From Puia dinghuensis (GTDB lineage: Bacteria; Bacteroidota; Bacteroidia; Chitinophagales; Chitinophagaceae), in assembly GCF_014642875.1 (NCBI RefSeq), contig NZ_BMJC01000003.1, forward strand, positions 372,001 to 436,000: a DNA stretch of 64,000 nt, given 5' to 3'. Below, in pieces: positions 43,308 to 52,029 of this stretch. The position numbers were made by a program, and so were the translations under genes. Within the stretch, counting starts at the first letter, position 1. Each line of letters starts with the position of its first letter. Under the pieces are notes generated by a model. That model saw only the letters and a list, made by a program, of their open reading frames with translations. It was not told the origin of the DNA and made no database searches.

Positions 43308-44627
43308 TTATTTCGTCGGGTTTGCGGGTGCGCGGCCGATGCTTTCATAATAGAAGCCGAGTTCGCGAATGGCAGCGATGTCGAAGAGGTTACGGCCGTC
43401 GAAGATGACCTTATTCTTCAGGCTGGTAACTATCTTCAGGAAGTTGGGTGTCCGGAATTCGTTCCATTCGGTGGCGATGATGAGAGCGTCGGCGTTTTCG
43501 AGGGCATCGTACTGGCTTTCCGAATAGGTGACCTTATCGCCAATTAGCTGTTTTACGTTGTTCATGGCTTCGGGGTCGAAGACGGCGACAGTAGCGCCTT
43601 CTTTGAGAAGGGCGTCGATCATGTAGAGGGCCGGGGCTTCACGGATGTCGTCGGTATTGGGTTTGAAGGCCAGGCCCCAAAGCGCAAAATGTTTGCCTTT
43701 GAGGTTATCCTTGAAGTATTTTTTGACCTTGGGCATCAGGTGGAGCTTCTGCTTTTCGTTGACGTCCATGACGGCATTGAGGATGCGGAAGTCATAGCTT
43801 ACTTCCTGGGAGGATTTTACGAGGGCCTGAACGTCTTTGGGGAAGCACGAACCGCCATAACCGATGCCGGGGAAGAGGAAGCGTTTGCCAATGCGTTCGT
43901 CGCTGCCGATGCCGCGGCGTACCATGTCTACGTCGGCGCCAAGGCGTTCGCAGAGCTGAGCCACTTCATTCATGAAAGTGATCTTGGTGGCGAGGAAAGA
44001 GTTGGCGGCGTATTTGGTGAGTTCGGCAGAACGTTCGTCCATGAAGATGATGGGGTTACCCTGGCGGACGAAGGGCAGATAGAGATCGTTCATTATTTTC
44101 CGGGCGCGGTCGGAGGAAGTCCCAATGACGACGCGGTCGGGTTTCATGAAGTCATCGACGGCGACGCCTTCGCGGAGGAATTCGGGGTTGGAGACGACGT
44201 CGAATTCGCCTTTACAATTCTTTTTGATGGCGGCGTGTACTTTTTCGGCTGTGCCGACGGGTACGGTGCTTTTGTCGACAATGACTTTATAGTCTTTCAG
44301 GATCTTGCCCAGCTGATCGGACACCCCCAGGATATATTTAAGGTCGGCTGAGCCGTCTTCACCGGGCGGGGTGGGCAGGGCGAGGAAGATGATCTGGGCT
44401 TCTTTTATCCCATCTTCCAGGTCGGTGGTGAACCGCAACCGCTCTTCCTTCAGGTTGCGGAGGAAGAGTTTTTCCAGGCCGGGTTCATAGATCGTGATCT
44501 GGCCATTCGATAGTTTCTGTACCTTGGTAGTGTCGATATCCACACAAACGACATCATTCCCCGTCTCAGCGAAACAGGTGCCTGTAACTAGTCCTACGTA
44601 ACCGGTGCCGATCACAGCAATTTTCAT
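43308..44627 (-). CDS. ugd: UDP-glucose 6-dehydrogenase
   Basis: A 439-residue UGDH: MKIAVIGTGYVGLVTGTCFAE, VDKSTVPVGTAEKVH, NPEFLREGVAVDDFMKPDRVVIG, catalytic Cys in YGGSCFPKDVQALV and ALWGLAFKPNTDDIREAP. It oxidises UDP-glucose to UDP-glucuronate, the substrate of the UXS-like enzyme encoded next. A 21-bp gap separates it from the aminotransferase gene. Confidence 0.96.
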   Translation of the reverse strand: MKIAVIGTGYVGLVTGTCFAETGNDVVCVDIDTTKVQKLSNGQITIYEPGLEKLFLRNLKEERLRFTTDLEDGIKEAQIIFLALPTPPGEDGSADLKYILGVSDQLGKILKDYKVIVDKSTVPVGTAEKVHAAIKKNCKGEFDVVSNPEFLREGVAVDDFMKPDRVVIGTSSDRARKIMNDLYLPFVRQGNPIIFMDERSAELTKYAANSFLATKITFMNEVAQLCERLGADVDMVRRGIGSDERIGKRFLFPGIGYGGSCFPKDVQALVKSSQEVSYDFRILNAVMDVNEKQKLHLMPKVKKYFKDNLKGKHFALWGLAFKPNTDDIREAPALYMIDALLKEGATVAVFDPEAMNNVKQLIGDKVTYSESQYDALENADALIIATEWNEFRTPNFLKIVTSLKNKVIFDGRNLFDIAAIRELGFYYESIGRAPANPTK

Positions 44628-44648
44628 AACGATCTTTTTTGTTAATAG

Positions 44649-45776
44649 TTATTTAATGTATTCCAAAACCGCGTCGCTTATGGCGTGCAGTTGCTCATCG
44701 TCCAATTCTGTGTGCATCGGGAGGGAGATGACCCTTTCCGTCAGCCAATCGGTGGTTTCGAGGTGGTAATTGCCGCCGCCAAAGTTGGCAAACATCTTTT
44801 GACGGTGGGCGGGCACAGGATAGTAGATCATCGACGGGATATTGCGGGCGGCCAGGAATTCATTCAGGCCGTTGCGGTCGACCCCATCGAGGACCAGGGT
44901 ATATTGGTGGAAAACATGGTGGCTGTAGGGCGCCCGGTAGGGCGTCTTTATCTTCGGGTGAGCGTTGAATGCCTTGTCATAATAGTCGGCGACGGCACGT
45001 CTGGCGGCGATGTACTCGTCCAGTCTCTTCAGCTTTACATTCAGCACGGCAGCCTGGATAGAATCGAGGCGGCTGTTACAGCCTACCAGTTCGTGATAAT
45101 AGCGCCGGCTCTGCCCATGGTTAGCAATCATTTTCAACCGGCTAGCTAACGTGTCATCATCTGTAAATATTGCTCCGCCGTCGCCGTAACAGCCCAAATT
45201 TTTCGAAGGGAAGAAGGAAGTGGCGCCGATGGTACCTATGGAGCCGGTCTTTTTTACCGTCCCGTCGGGGAAGCGGTAGGAGCTGCCGATGGCCTGGGCG
45301 TTGTCTTCGATGATATATAGATTATGGCGTGCGGCGATGTCGAGTATCTCCTGCAGGGGGGCCGACTGGCCATAGAGGTGAACGGGGACGATAGCGCGGG
45401 TGCGGGGGGTGATGGCTTTTTCGATGGCCACCGGGTCGATACAGAAAGTTTTCGGGTCGACCTCTACGAATATGGGTTTCAGTTTGAGGAGGGCGACCAC
45501 TTCGGTGGTGGCGATGTAGGTGAAGGAGGGGGTGATCACCTCGTCGCCGGGTTGGAGATCGAGCGCCATCATGGCTATCTGCAGGGCATCGGTACCGTTG
45601 GCGCAGGGGATGACGTGTTTTGAGCCGGTATAAGCCGAGAGGGCCGTTGCGAAGTCGGTCACTATCTTACCGTTGATAAAGGCTGCGGTATCCAGAACCT
45701 CCTGAATGGCCGAGTCAACTTCACTTTTTATTTTTGTATATTGCCGCTTTAGATCTACCATTTGGATGGGTCGCAT
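44649..45776 (-). CDS. DegT/DnrJ/EryC1/StrS-family sugar aminotransferase
   Basis: A 375-residue PLP enzyme starting MRPIQMVDLKRQYTKIKSEVD. I chose 45776 because AGAGA lies at the right distance upstream; 45782 is an alternative. Features: PCANGTDALQIAMMAL, PSFTYIATTEVV, EDNAQAIGS, FFPSKNLGCYGDGGAIFTDD (PLP lysine in PSKN) and the C-terminal HVFHQYTLVL. It transaminates a keto sugar nucleotide to an amino sugar. It is the first gene of the seven-gene operon, about 30 bp behind a clear promoter. Confidence 0.93.
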   Translation of the reverse strand: MRPIQMVDLKRQYTKIKSEVDSAIQEVLDTAAFINGKIVTDFATALSAYTGSKHVIPCANGTDALQIAMMALDLQPGDEVITPSFTYIATTEVVALLKLKPIFVEVDPKTFCIDPVAIEKAITPRTRAIVPVHLYGQSAPLQEILDIAARHNLYIIEDNAQAIGSSYRFPDGTVKKTGSIGTIGATSFFPSKNLGCYGDGGAIFTDDDTLASRLKMIANHGQSRRYYHELVGCNSRLDSIQAAVLNVKLKRLDEYIAARRAVADYYDKAFNAHPKIKTPYRAPYSHHVFHQYTLVLDGVDRNGLNEFLAARNIPSMIYYPVPAHRQKMFANFGGGNYHLETTDWLTERVISLPMHTELDDEQLHAISDAVLEYIK

Positions 45777-45812
45777 AGTCATTCTCTGTTTTAAACGGGT
45801 TTTAAGCGGGCA

Positions 45813-45843
45813 CAAACCTACTGCAAAAATGTGGTTTATCCAA
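45813..45843 (-). promoter_or_regulatory. Promoter of the nucleotide-sugar operon
   Basis: On the minus strand, TAGGTTTG (complement of 45813-45820) matches the -7 consensus and TTG (complement of 45841-45843) lies 20 bp upstream. Transcription should start near 45806, about 30 bases before the aminotransferase start. Confidence 0.65.
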
Positions 45844-45872
45844 TGCTACGAATGGGTAGTTGAGACACTATT

Positions 45873-47183
45873 ATGAGCATCATTTTTTATCATCTGTTCC
45901 TGCTATTGTACAAATTGGGCATCCGGCTTATCGCTCCCTGGAACAGAAAGGCAAAGCTTTGGCTGGAGGGCAGGCAGGGGCTTTTCGACCGGATAAGGGC
46001 AGAGATGGCGACGGCTGCGGATAAGAGCGGCCCCGTCGTCTGGATGCATTGTTCTTCGTTGGGAGAATTCGAGCAGGGGCGGCCCGTGCTGGAAGAGTTG
46101 CGGCGGCAGGCGCCGGGTTGCCGCATCGTGCTGAGTTTTTTTTCGCCCTCGGGCTATACTACCCGCAAGGACTACAAAGGGGCCGATCATATTTTCTATC
46201 TACCATTGGACAGTCCGGGCAATGCCCGCGCGTTCATCGATCTGGTGAAGCCCGACCTCGTGTTGTGGGTGAAGTATGACTACTGGTATTACTTTCTTGT
46301 AGAATTGAAGAAAAGGAATATTCCCCTGCTGCTTATATCGGGGATATTCCGGGAGGACCAGCCTTTCTTCAAATGGTATGGCCGGTTGCACCGGTACATG
46401 CTGGAGTGTTTTACGCATCTCTTTGTGCAGACGGAGGCGTCGAAGCAGCTGTTGCAGCGGTTGCGACTGACTACCCCTGTGACGGTGAGCGGTGATACCC
46501 GGTTCGACCGGGTGATCGAGATCGCGGCGGGTGGCGAACGGGAGCCATTGTCTTTGATAGCCGCGTTTTGCGGGCAGCAGCAGGTGATCGTGGCCGGGTC
46601 TACCTGGGAGGAGGATGAGGAAGAATTGGATCACTATGCAAATACCCATCCCGACATCAGATTCATCGTGGCGCCGCATGAGATCTCCGAAGCCCGGCTA
46701 CAGGAGGTGGAGCGGCTGTTTCGCCACTCGATGCGGTATTCCGTGCTGGAAAAGCAGGGCGCAGGTGTCCTGGCCAGGCCGCCGGCTGCGGGAAGGGGCG
46801 CCTGGCCTCAACCGAATGTGCTGATCATTGATAACATCGGGATGCTGAGCCGGTTATACCGGTATGCGACGATCACCTATGTGGGCGGAGGATTTGGAGA
46901 TGACGGAGTGCACAATGTGCTGGAGGCGGCCGTGTATGGAAAGCCGGTGGTCTTTGGACCGGTGATCGAGAAATATATCGAGGCGGTGGAGTTGACGGAG
47001 AGTGGCGGGGGGCTGATCATCGACAGCGCCCTGGAGGCGGAAAAAGTCTTTAACCGGCTGTTACAGAACCCACAAGAGTGCCAGGAGACGGGATTGGCGT
47101 CGAGTCAGTATGTCCATTCGAAGAAGGGGGCTACCGGGCGGATCATCCGGTACATTCAGGAGAATCGTCTTTTAACCAATTGA
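45873..47183 (+). CDS. waaA: 3-deoxy-D-manno-octulosonic acid (Kdo) transferase
   Basis: A 436-residue GT30 enzyme with an N-terminal membrane anchor (MSIIFYHLFLLLYKLGIRLI). Motifs: WMHCSSLGEFEQGRPVLEEL, SFFSPSGYTTRKDYKGADHIFYLPLD, VLWVKYDYWYYFLVELKKRNIPLLLISGIFRE, DTRFDRV, IVAGSTWEEDEE, VAPHEISEARL and GGGFGDDGVHNVLEAAVYGKPVVFGP. It adds Kdo to lipid A precursor at the inner membrane. The 3' end overlaps the convergent unknown gene by 28 bp. Confidence 0.95.
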   Translation: MSIIFYHLFLLLYKLGIRLIAPWNRKAKLWLEGRQGLFDRIRAEMATAADKSGPVVWMHCSSLGEFEQGRPVLEELRRQAPGCRIVLSFFSPSGYTTRKDYKGADHIFYLPLDSPGNARAFIDLVKPDLVLWVKYDYWYYFLVELKKRNIPLLLISGIFREDQPFFKWYGRLHRYMLECFTHLFVQTEASKQLLQRLRLTTPVTVSGDTRFDRVIEIAAGGEREPLSLIAAFCGQQQVIVAGSTWEEDEEELDHYANTHPDIRFIVAPHEISEARLQEVERLFRHSMRYSVLEKQGAGVLARPPAAGRGAWPQPNVLIIDNIGMLSRLYRYATITYVGGGFGDDGVHNVLEAAVYGKPVVFGPVIEKYIEAVELTESGGGLIIDSALEAEKVFNRLLQNPQECQETGLASSQYVHSKKGATGRIIRYIQENRLLTN

Positions 47184-48073
47184 TAGAAGTGGCGGGTGGC
47201 CTCGCGGTTCTCATCCCAACCCAGTTTTACCTTCAATTCCCTTTCCATCCAGTATTCCGCTTCCGGCAGTATCCTGAATCCGTTGATCGTTTTGAGACTA
47301 CGTTCGTACATGACCTCATCACCGCGGAAGAGCTGGTTTATAAAGACATAGCGGTCGTTGACACCGATGGCTTTTCTGAGGTCGCGGACGGGGGCGCCGT
47401 TGAGGGTGGTCTTGAGGTCGGCCACGTCGGATTTCAATTTGTCATTGAGGGAGGTGCCGCTCATCCCGATGACGTCGTTCACCTCTTTCGAGCGCTGAGA
47501 GAGGGTAAAGCGATCTATAGGCTTGTCAGCCAGGGGATTAAATGGCCAAACGCCCCTGTCCAGCGGCTTTTCCAGGGTGACAGTTTCGATGGCATGGTCG
47601 GGAGGGACGGGTGCGGCCTGAGCAGGTGGCATATACCGCGCGTTAGCGCTATCATGCTGATTGTCAGCGCTATCGTAGTGACCGTCAGCGGTATCGTGAC
47701 GTACGTCAGCGGTATCGAGCGGTTCGACGGGGACAGGTGTGACGGGAGCTGCTGCCGGGACCTCCATTTTTGCCTCGGAATGGGCGCCGTTGACGCCATT
47801 GACAACACCGGCCGGGGCATTATTCCGTTGGGCAGCAAGGTCTTTCTTAGGCTCGGGTGCGGGCTGGGCCGGCGGCTGTCCGGCATATATTTTGGTGGCT
47901 GATGGCATCATAACCGCTATTTTTGTCGGCATTACCTTAGCGGGAGCCGGTTGGCTGGCCAAAAGCTCTAGTTCGGCCTCTATGCTTTTTGCGGTTTCGA
48001 GCATCCGGGCGGGTTCGGCCTTATGGTCGAACTGCTCCTTTAATTGAGTAAGAAGTTCTTTAAGTCGTTCCAT
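47156..48073 (-). CDS. Unknown protein with a four-copy heptapeptide tandem repeat
   Basis: A 305-residue soluble protein, not exported. The N-terminus is a coiled coil ([17 protein letters not shown]). A long Pro/Ala-rich low-complexity linker (about residues 40-170) contains four tandem heptads: [28 protein letters not shown]. The C-terminal about 110 residues ([44 protein letters not shown]) form a conserved-looking helical domain I have only seen as a Bacteroidota hypothetical. The function is unknown. It overlaps waaA by 28 bp and is divergent from the thymidine kinase gene. Confidence 0.78.
   Translation of the reverse strand: MERLKELLTQLKEQFDHKAEPARMLETAKSIEAELELLASQPAPAKVMPTKIAVMMPSATKIYAGQPPAQPAPEPKKDLAAQRNNAPAGVVNGVNGAHSEAKMEVPAAAPVTPVPVEPLDTADVRHDTADGHYDSADNQHDSANARYMPPAQAAPVPPDHAIETVTLEKPLDRGVWPFNPLADKPIDRFTLSQRSKEVNDVIGMSGTSLNDKLKSDVADLKTTLNGAPVRDLRKAIGVNDRYVFINQLFRGDEVMYERSLKTINGFRILPEAEYWMERELKVKLGWDENREATRHFYQLVKRRFS
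47633..47716. repeat. Four copies of a 21-bp tandem repeat
   Basis: Units at 47633-47653, 47654-47674, 47675-47695 and 47696-47716 share the pattern ending in GTCAGCG[C/G]TATC. They encode the four heptads of the minus-strand protein. The unit length is a codon multiple, so expansion would keep the frame. Confidence 0.85.
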
Positions 48074-48169
48074 ATCAAGCTAAACAGCACTTTAAGGGTT
48101 AGTATGGGCGTCGAAAGGCGTCGTCCACATAAAGTTATAACAAATTCTGAACCTAATTTATACCTATCT

Positions 48170-48739
48170 ATGTTCATAGAACCCCATTTGCAGGGTGAGA
48201 GGCGGGGCTGGATCGAAGTCATCTGCGGAAGTATGTTCTCGGGAAAGACCGAGGAACTGATCAGGCGGCTAAAGCGGGCTAAAATTGCCAATTTGAAAGT
48301 TGAGATCTTTAAACCTGCCATGGATACCCGCTACCATGAGCAGCGTATCGTTTCACATGATGAGAATGCCATCCAATCGACACCTATTGATAATTCGCAG
48401 ACCATTCTTTTATTGGCAGGGGATGTCGATGTTATCGGCATCGACGAGGCCCAGTTTTTCGATGATCAATTGCCTGAAGTCTGCGACCAGCTTGCGGTTC
48501 GGGGTGTTCGGGTAATCGTCGCCGGGCTTGATATGGACTATTTGGCTAAACCTTTTGGGCAAATGCCATACCTTCTGGCTAAAGCAGAATATATAACCAA
48601 GTTGCATGCCATTTGTGTCAAATGTGGAAATATTGCGAACTATTCCTATCGTAAAAAAACGCAGGGAGGGCAGATATTGTTGGGGGAAAAGGACGTGTAT
48701 GAACCACGTTGCCGTCATTGTTATTATACTTTGCCTTAG
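48170..48739 (+). CDS. tdk: Thymidine kinase (type II)
   Basis: A 189-residue kinase: P-loop [28 protein letters not shown] (Walker B-like, catalytic Glu), [13 protein letters not shown], and two zinc-binding CxxC pairs (CVKCG and CRHCYY) near residues 150-187. It phosphorylates thymidine with ATP in the salvage pathway. An open frame reaches back to 48044, but the homologous part and a sensible start begin at 48170. Confidence 0.95.
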   Translation: MFIEPHLQGERRGWIEVICGSMFSGKTEELIRRLKRAKIANLKVEIFKPAMDTRYHEQRIVSHDENAIQSTPIDNSQTILLLAGDVDVIGIDEAQFFDDQLPEVCDQLAVRGVRVIVAGLDMDYLAKPFGQMPYLLAKAEYITKLHAICVKCGNIANYSYRKKTQGGQILLGEKDVYEPRCRHCYYTLP

Positions 48740-48831
48740 TATTTTATAGCCAGGTTTGGGGAGGCGTCGAGCGGCTTTTCGGGGCCTGTACCGGGGATTA
48801 ATTTTAACTATTTTTTTAATATTTGAAGCAC

Positions 48832-49482
48832 ATGAGATCGATCCTGATTCTGCTCCGCAAAGACATCTTGCTGGAAATACGCCAGCAGTATACCTTTTAC
48901 GGGGTATTGTTGTACGTGGCTTCCACCATTTTTGTATTGTACCTGTCGATGGGCCAGCCGGAGGGACCCGTATGGAAAGGGCTTTTCTGGATGATCGAAC
49001 TGTTCATTTGTGTCAATGCCGTGGCGAAGAGCTTTTTGCAGGAGGGCCGGGGCCGGCTGCTGTATTTCTATTCCATTGCCGGGGCGAGGGATTTTATCCT
49101 GGGCAAGCTGCTTTTCAATGCCTTGCTGATGATCATGATGAGTCTGATCACCCTTGCGCTGTTTCTGTTTATGCTGGGTGACCCCATGGGGCACGAAGGC
49201 TATTTTGTTCTGATCACTTGCCTCGGAGGGGTGAGCCTGAGTCTCGTGTTCACTTTTTTAGCGGCGCTTGCCGCCAGGGCGCAACAAGGGGCAGCCCTGA
49301 TGGCCATCCTGGGCTTTCCGCTGGTGATTCCACAGCTGCTGTTGCTCAACAGGGTGTCAACGATCGCTTTCGAGGACGTGTTACAGGGGGGACTCGGCTG
49401 GATGCTGGTGGTGCTGGCGGGGCTGGATGTGTTGCTGATAGCGCTGGCCCTCATTCTTTTTCCATTTTTATGGAAGGATTGA
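48832..49482 (+). CDS. ccmB: Haem exporter subunit CcmB
   Basis: A 216-residue membrane protein with six hydrophobic segments, starting at MRSILILLRKDILLEIRQQYTFYGVLLYVAS. It has the family motifs KGLFWMIELFICVNAVAKSFLQEGRGRLLYFY and ALAARAQQGAALMAILGFPLVIPQLLL. CcmB is the permease of the CcmAB ABC complex in cytochrome c maturation system I. The ATPase CcmA is not adjacent. The ccmC gene follows 38 bp later with its own promoter-like element. Confidence 0.9.
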   Translation: MRSILILLRKDILLEIRQQYTFYGVLLYVASTIFVLYLSMGQPEGPVWKGLFWMIELFICVNAVAKSFLQEGRGRLLYFYSIAGARDFILGKLLFNALLMIMMSLITLALFLFMLGDPMGHEGYFVLITCLGGVSLSLVFTFLAALAARAQQGAALMAILGFPLVIPQLLLLNRVSTIAFEDVLQGGLGWMLVVLAGLDVLLIALALILFPFLWKD

Positions 49483-49494
49483 GACGGCAATACC

Positions 49495-49502
49495 TACCTT
49501 TG
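49495..49502 (+). promoter_or_regulatory. Promoter -7 element before ccmC
   Basis: TACCTTTG is an exact TAnnTTTG match ending 18 bp before the ccmC ATG, inside the ccmB-ccmC gap. A -33 TTTG at ideal spacing is not obvious, so ccmC may be transcribed both from here and from ccmB. Confidence 0.45.
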
Positions 49503-49520
49503 CCCTCCAAGAAGAATTCT

Positions 49521-50207
49521 ATGCTTCGTCAGACCTGGTGGAAAATATTGTGCGTCATTTTATTAGCGTATACTGTCATCGGGGGCTTCCTCGGCCATGT
49601 TCCTGCCAAACCTATCGTAAACGAAACGATCCGCAATTTATATTTCCATGTTGCCATGTGGTTTGCGATGATGATCTTTCTCTCCGTCTCGGTAGTGTAT
49701 GCCGTCCGCTATCTGCGGAAGCCCAATCACATCGATGACATCTATTCACTCGAATATGCAAAGGTAGGCATCGTCTTCGGCACCCTCGGGATCATCACCG
49801 GAAGCGAGTGGGCCGGGTTCACCTGGGGAGCTTTCTGGAGCAATGATCCAAAACAGCTCGGGGCGATGATCGCCATGCTCATCTATTATGCCTACCTGGT
49901 CTTCCGCAACGGGATACCGGATGTCGATAAGCGGGCGAGACTCGGGGCCGTGTACAACATTTTCGCCTATGCGATGTTGTTTCCAACTATATGGATCCTC
50001 CCGCGGATGGTGGAGAGTTTGCATCCGGGTGGAATGGGTGGTAATCCTGCCTTTAACGACCTCGATCCGCGGATGGCGTTGGTGTGGCTCGTCGGGGCGA
50101 TACCGGGCTGGAGCCTGCTTGGAACCTGGATCGCGACCTTGCGTATCCGCCTGGCACTGCTTGCAGAGGACCGGCCTCCGGCCGGTCGTCCCAAGGACAG
50201 ACATTGA
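49521..50207 (+). CDS. ccmC: Cytochrome c maturation protein CcmC
   Basis: A 228-residue polytopic protein starting MLRQTWWKILCVILLAYTVIGGF. The haem-handling tryptophan-rich motif is WAGFTWGAFWSNDPKQLGAMIAMLIYYAY (compare WGTWWxWDxR), flanked by His residues in YFHVAMWFAMM and MVESLHPGG. It moves or presents haem on the periplasmic side for CcmE. An upstream in-frame extension to 49218 lies inside ccmB and is not real. The WSNDPK variant is common in Bacteroidota. Confidence 0.93.
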   Translation: MLRQTWWKILCVILLAYTVIGGFLGHVPAKPIVNETIRNLYFHVAMWFAMMIFLSVSVVYAVRYLRKPNHIDDIYSLEYAKVGIVFGTLGIITGSEWAGFTWGAFWSNDPKQLGAMIAMLIYYAYLVFRNGIPDVDKRARLGAVYNIFAYAMLFPTIWILPRMVESLHPGGMGGNPAFNDLDPRMALVWLVGAIPGWSLLGTWIATLRIRLALLAEDRPPAGRPKDRH

Positions 50208-50237
50208 GTAAAAAAATCTTCTAATCTTTAAGCCGAT

Positions 50238-50465
50238 ATGTATACTAAAATTCGAAAGCTGGTACTCCTGTTCTTTTGTTGGGTGCTTACCGTGCCTGCG
50301 ATGGCGCAAAACGATACTACCAAGGTTGAGATGGCCGACGGGCTTCGGGCCAACGGCAAGATATATGTCGTGGTGATGGTGCTGGTGACCATTCTGGCGG
50401 GGGTGCTCTTATATGTAGTCCGGCTGGACAGGAAGATAGGAAAACTGGAAAAAGAATCGAAATAG
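50238..50465 (+). CDS. ccmD: CcmD-family small membrane protein
   Basis: A 75-residue protein with an N-terminal hydrophobic signal (KLVLLFFCWVLTVPAMAQ) and one central helix (IYVVVMVLVTILAGVLLYVV) ending in a Lys-rich tail. Size, topology and position after ccmC support CcmD, which helps release holo-CcmE from the CcmABC complex. Sequence identity is too low in this family for certainty. Confidence 0.75.
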   Translation: MYTKIRKLVLLFFCWVLTVPAMAQNDTTKVEMADGLRANGKIYVVVMVLVTILAGVLLYVVRLDRKIGKLEKESK

Positions 50466-50504
50466 TCACACGGGTCAAAAGCCCATCTTAAATATGCAAG
50501 CCAA

Positions 50505-51911
50505 ATGGAATACAAATTTTTTGAAGCCGTAGAGAAAAGCTTTGATAAAGCAGCAGCCTATACTAATTGGGACCCCGGCATCCTGGAGCAGATAAAACAA
50601 TGTAATGCGGTATATCGCATGTTCTTCCCCGTAAAGATCGGGGATAAGATCGAGGTCATCAAGGCCTATCGCGTGCAACATTCCCATCACAAGACCCCTT
50701 GTAAAGGGGGTATCCGTTTCGCCCCTTCGGTAAACCTCGATGAGGTGATGGCGCTGGCGGCGTTGATGACCTTCAAGTGTGCCATCGTGAATGTACCTTT
50801 TGGCGGGGCCAAGGGCGGGATCACCATCGACCCGAAGAAATATACACCGTACGAGCTGGAGAAGATTACTCGGCGGTATACGTCCGAGCTGATCAAGAAG
50901 AACTTTATCGGTCCCGGTACAGACGTACCTGCCCCCGACTATGGTACGGGTGAGCGGGAGATGGCCTGGATCCTCGATACCTACATGAGTATGCGTCCGG
51001 GGGAGATAGATGCCCTTGGCTGCGTAACAGGCAAGCCCGTCAGCCAGGGTGGTGTCAGAGGCCGGCGTGAGGCGACCGGACTCGGGGTCTTTTATGGCAT
51101 CCGTGAGGTCTGCCATATGGAGGAAATAATGTCCAGGTTGAAACTAAAGATGGGCGTGGAGGGGAAGACGGTGGTCGTACAGGGCCTTGGCAATGTGGGT
51201 TATCATGCCGCTAAATTCTTCCGCGAAGGTGGCGCCAAAGTAATAGCTCTTGCAGAATACGAAGGAGCGATCATCAACCCTGATGGATTGAACGAAGAAG
51301 AGGTCTTCCAGCACCGGAAGAAGACCGGGAGCATCCTGAATTTCCCCGGTGCAACGAATTTGCCCGGTTCCGGTGACGCATTGGAACTGGAGTGCGATAT
51401 CCTGATCCCGGCGGCACTGGAGAATGTGATCAACGGGAAGAATGCGCCCAAGGTGAAGGCCAGGATCATTGGAGAAGCTGCCAACGGGCCGCTGACGCCG
51501 GAAGCCGACGAGATCTTTGCAAAGAAGGGGACGCTCGTCATACCGGATATGTACCTGAATGCCGGCGGGGTGACGGTATCTTATTTCGAGTGGTTGAAAA
51601 ACCTTAGCCATGTCCGTTATGGCCGGATGGACAAACGGTTTACGGAAAATATGAATACGCATATCCTCAACCAGATAGAAGGGCTGACAGGTAAGAAGGT
51701 GACGCAGAAGGAAAAGGATTTCATCTCCCACGGCGCCGATGAGGTCGACCTGGTGTACAGCGGACTGGAGGATACGATGATCGCCGCTACGCGAGAGATC
51801 ATGGATGCGTGGAAGGCCAATCCGAAGATACCGGATATGCGGACGGCGGCGTATGTGGTGGCTATTAATAAGGTGGGAACCTCGTATGCCGAGCTGGGCA
51901 TCTTCCCGTAA
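50505..51911 (+). CDS. gdhA: NAD(P)-dependent glutamate dehydrogenase
   Basis: A 468-residue Glu/Leu/Phe/Val dehydrogenase: [35 protein letters not shown] (catalytic Lys), [37 protein letters not shown] and the Rossmann motif [16 protein letters not shown]. The length and [10 protein letters not shown] motif fit the GdhB/RocG-like NAD-preferring group. It interconverts glutamate and 2-oxoglutarate. It lies 39 bp after ccmD but belongs functionally to nitrogen metabolism. Confidence 0.95.
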   Translation: MEYKFFEAVEKSFDKAAAYTNWDPGILEQIKQCNAVYRMFFPVKIGDKIEVIKAYRVQHSHHKTPCKGGIRFAPSVNLDEVMALAALMTFKCAIVNVPFGGAKGGITIDPKKYTPYELEKITRRYTSELIKKNFIGPGTDVPAPDYGTGEREMAWILDTYMSMRPGEIDALGCVTGKPVSQGGVRGRREATGLGVFYGIREVCHMEEIMSRLKLKMGVEGKTVVVQGLGNVGYHAAKFFREGGAKVIALAEYEGAIINPDGLNEEEVFQHRKKTGSILNFPGATNLPGSGDALELECDILIPAALENVINGKNAPKVKARIIGEAANGPLTPEADEIFAKKGTLVIPDMYLNAGGVTVSYFEWLKNLSHVRYGRMDKRFTENMNTHILNQIEGLTGKKVTQKEKDFISHGADEVDLVYSGLEDTMIAATREIMDAWKANPKIPDMRTAAYVVAINKVGTSYAELGIFP

Positions 51912-52029
51912 GGCTATATAAGCGAACAACCAACGTATCGAAAGCGGACAGCCGCGCAAGGTTGCTGCGTTGTAAACGACTGGTTGTCATCCGGTTACAA
52001 TATGGCACCGGGATTGAGGCAAGCCTCAC

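Noticed and set aside
47633-47716. Tandem repeats as a CRISPR array
   Set aside because: The units are contiguous, 21 bp, without spacers, and encode protein heptads in frame.
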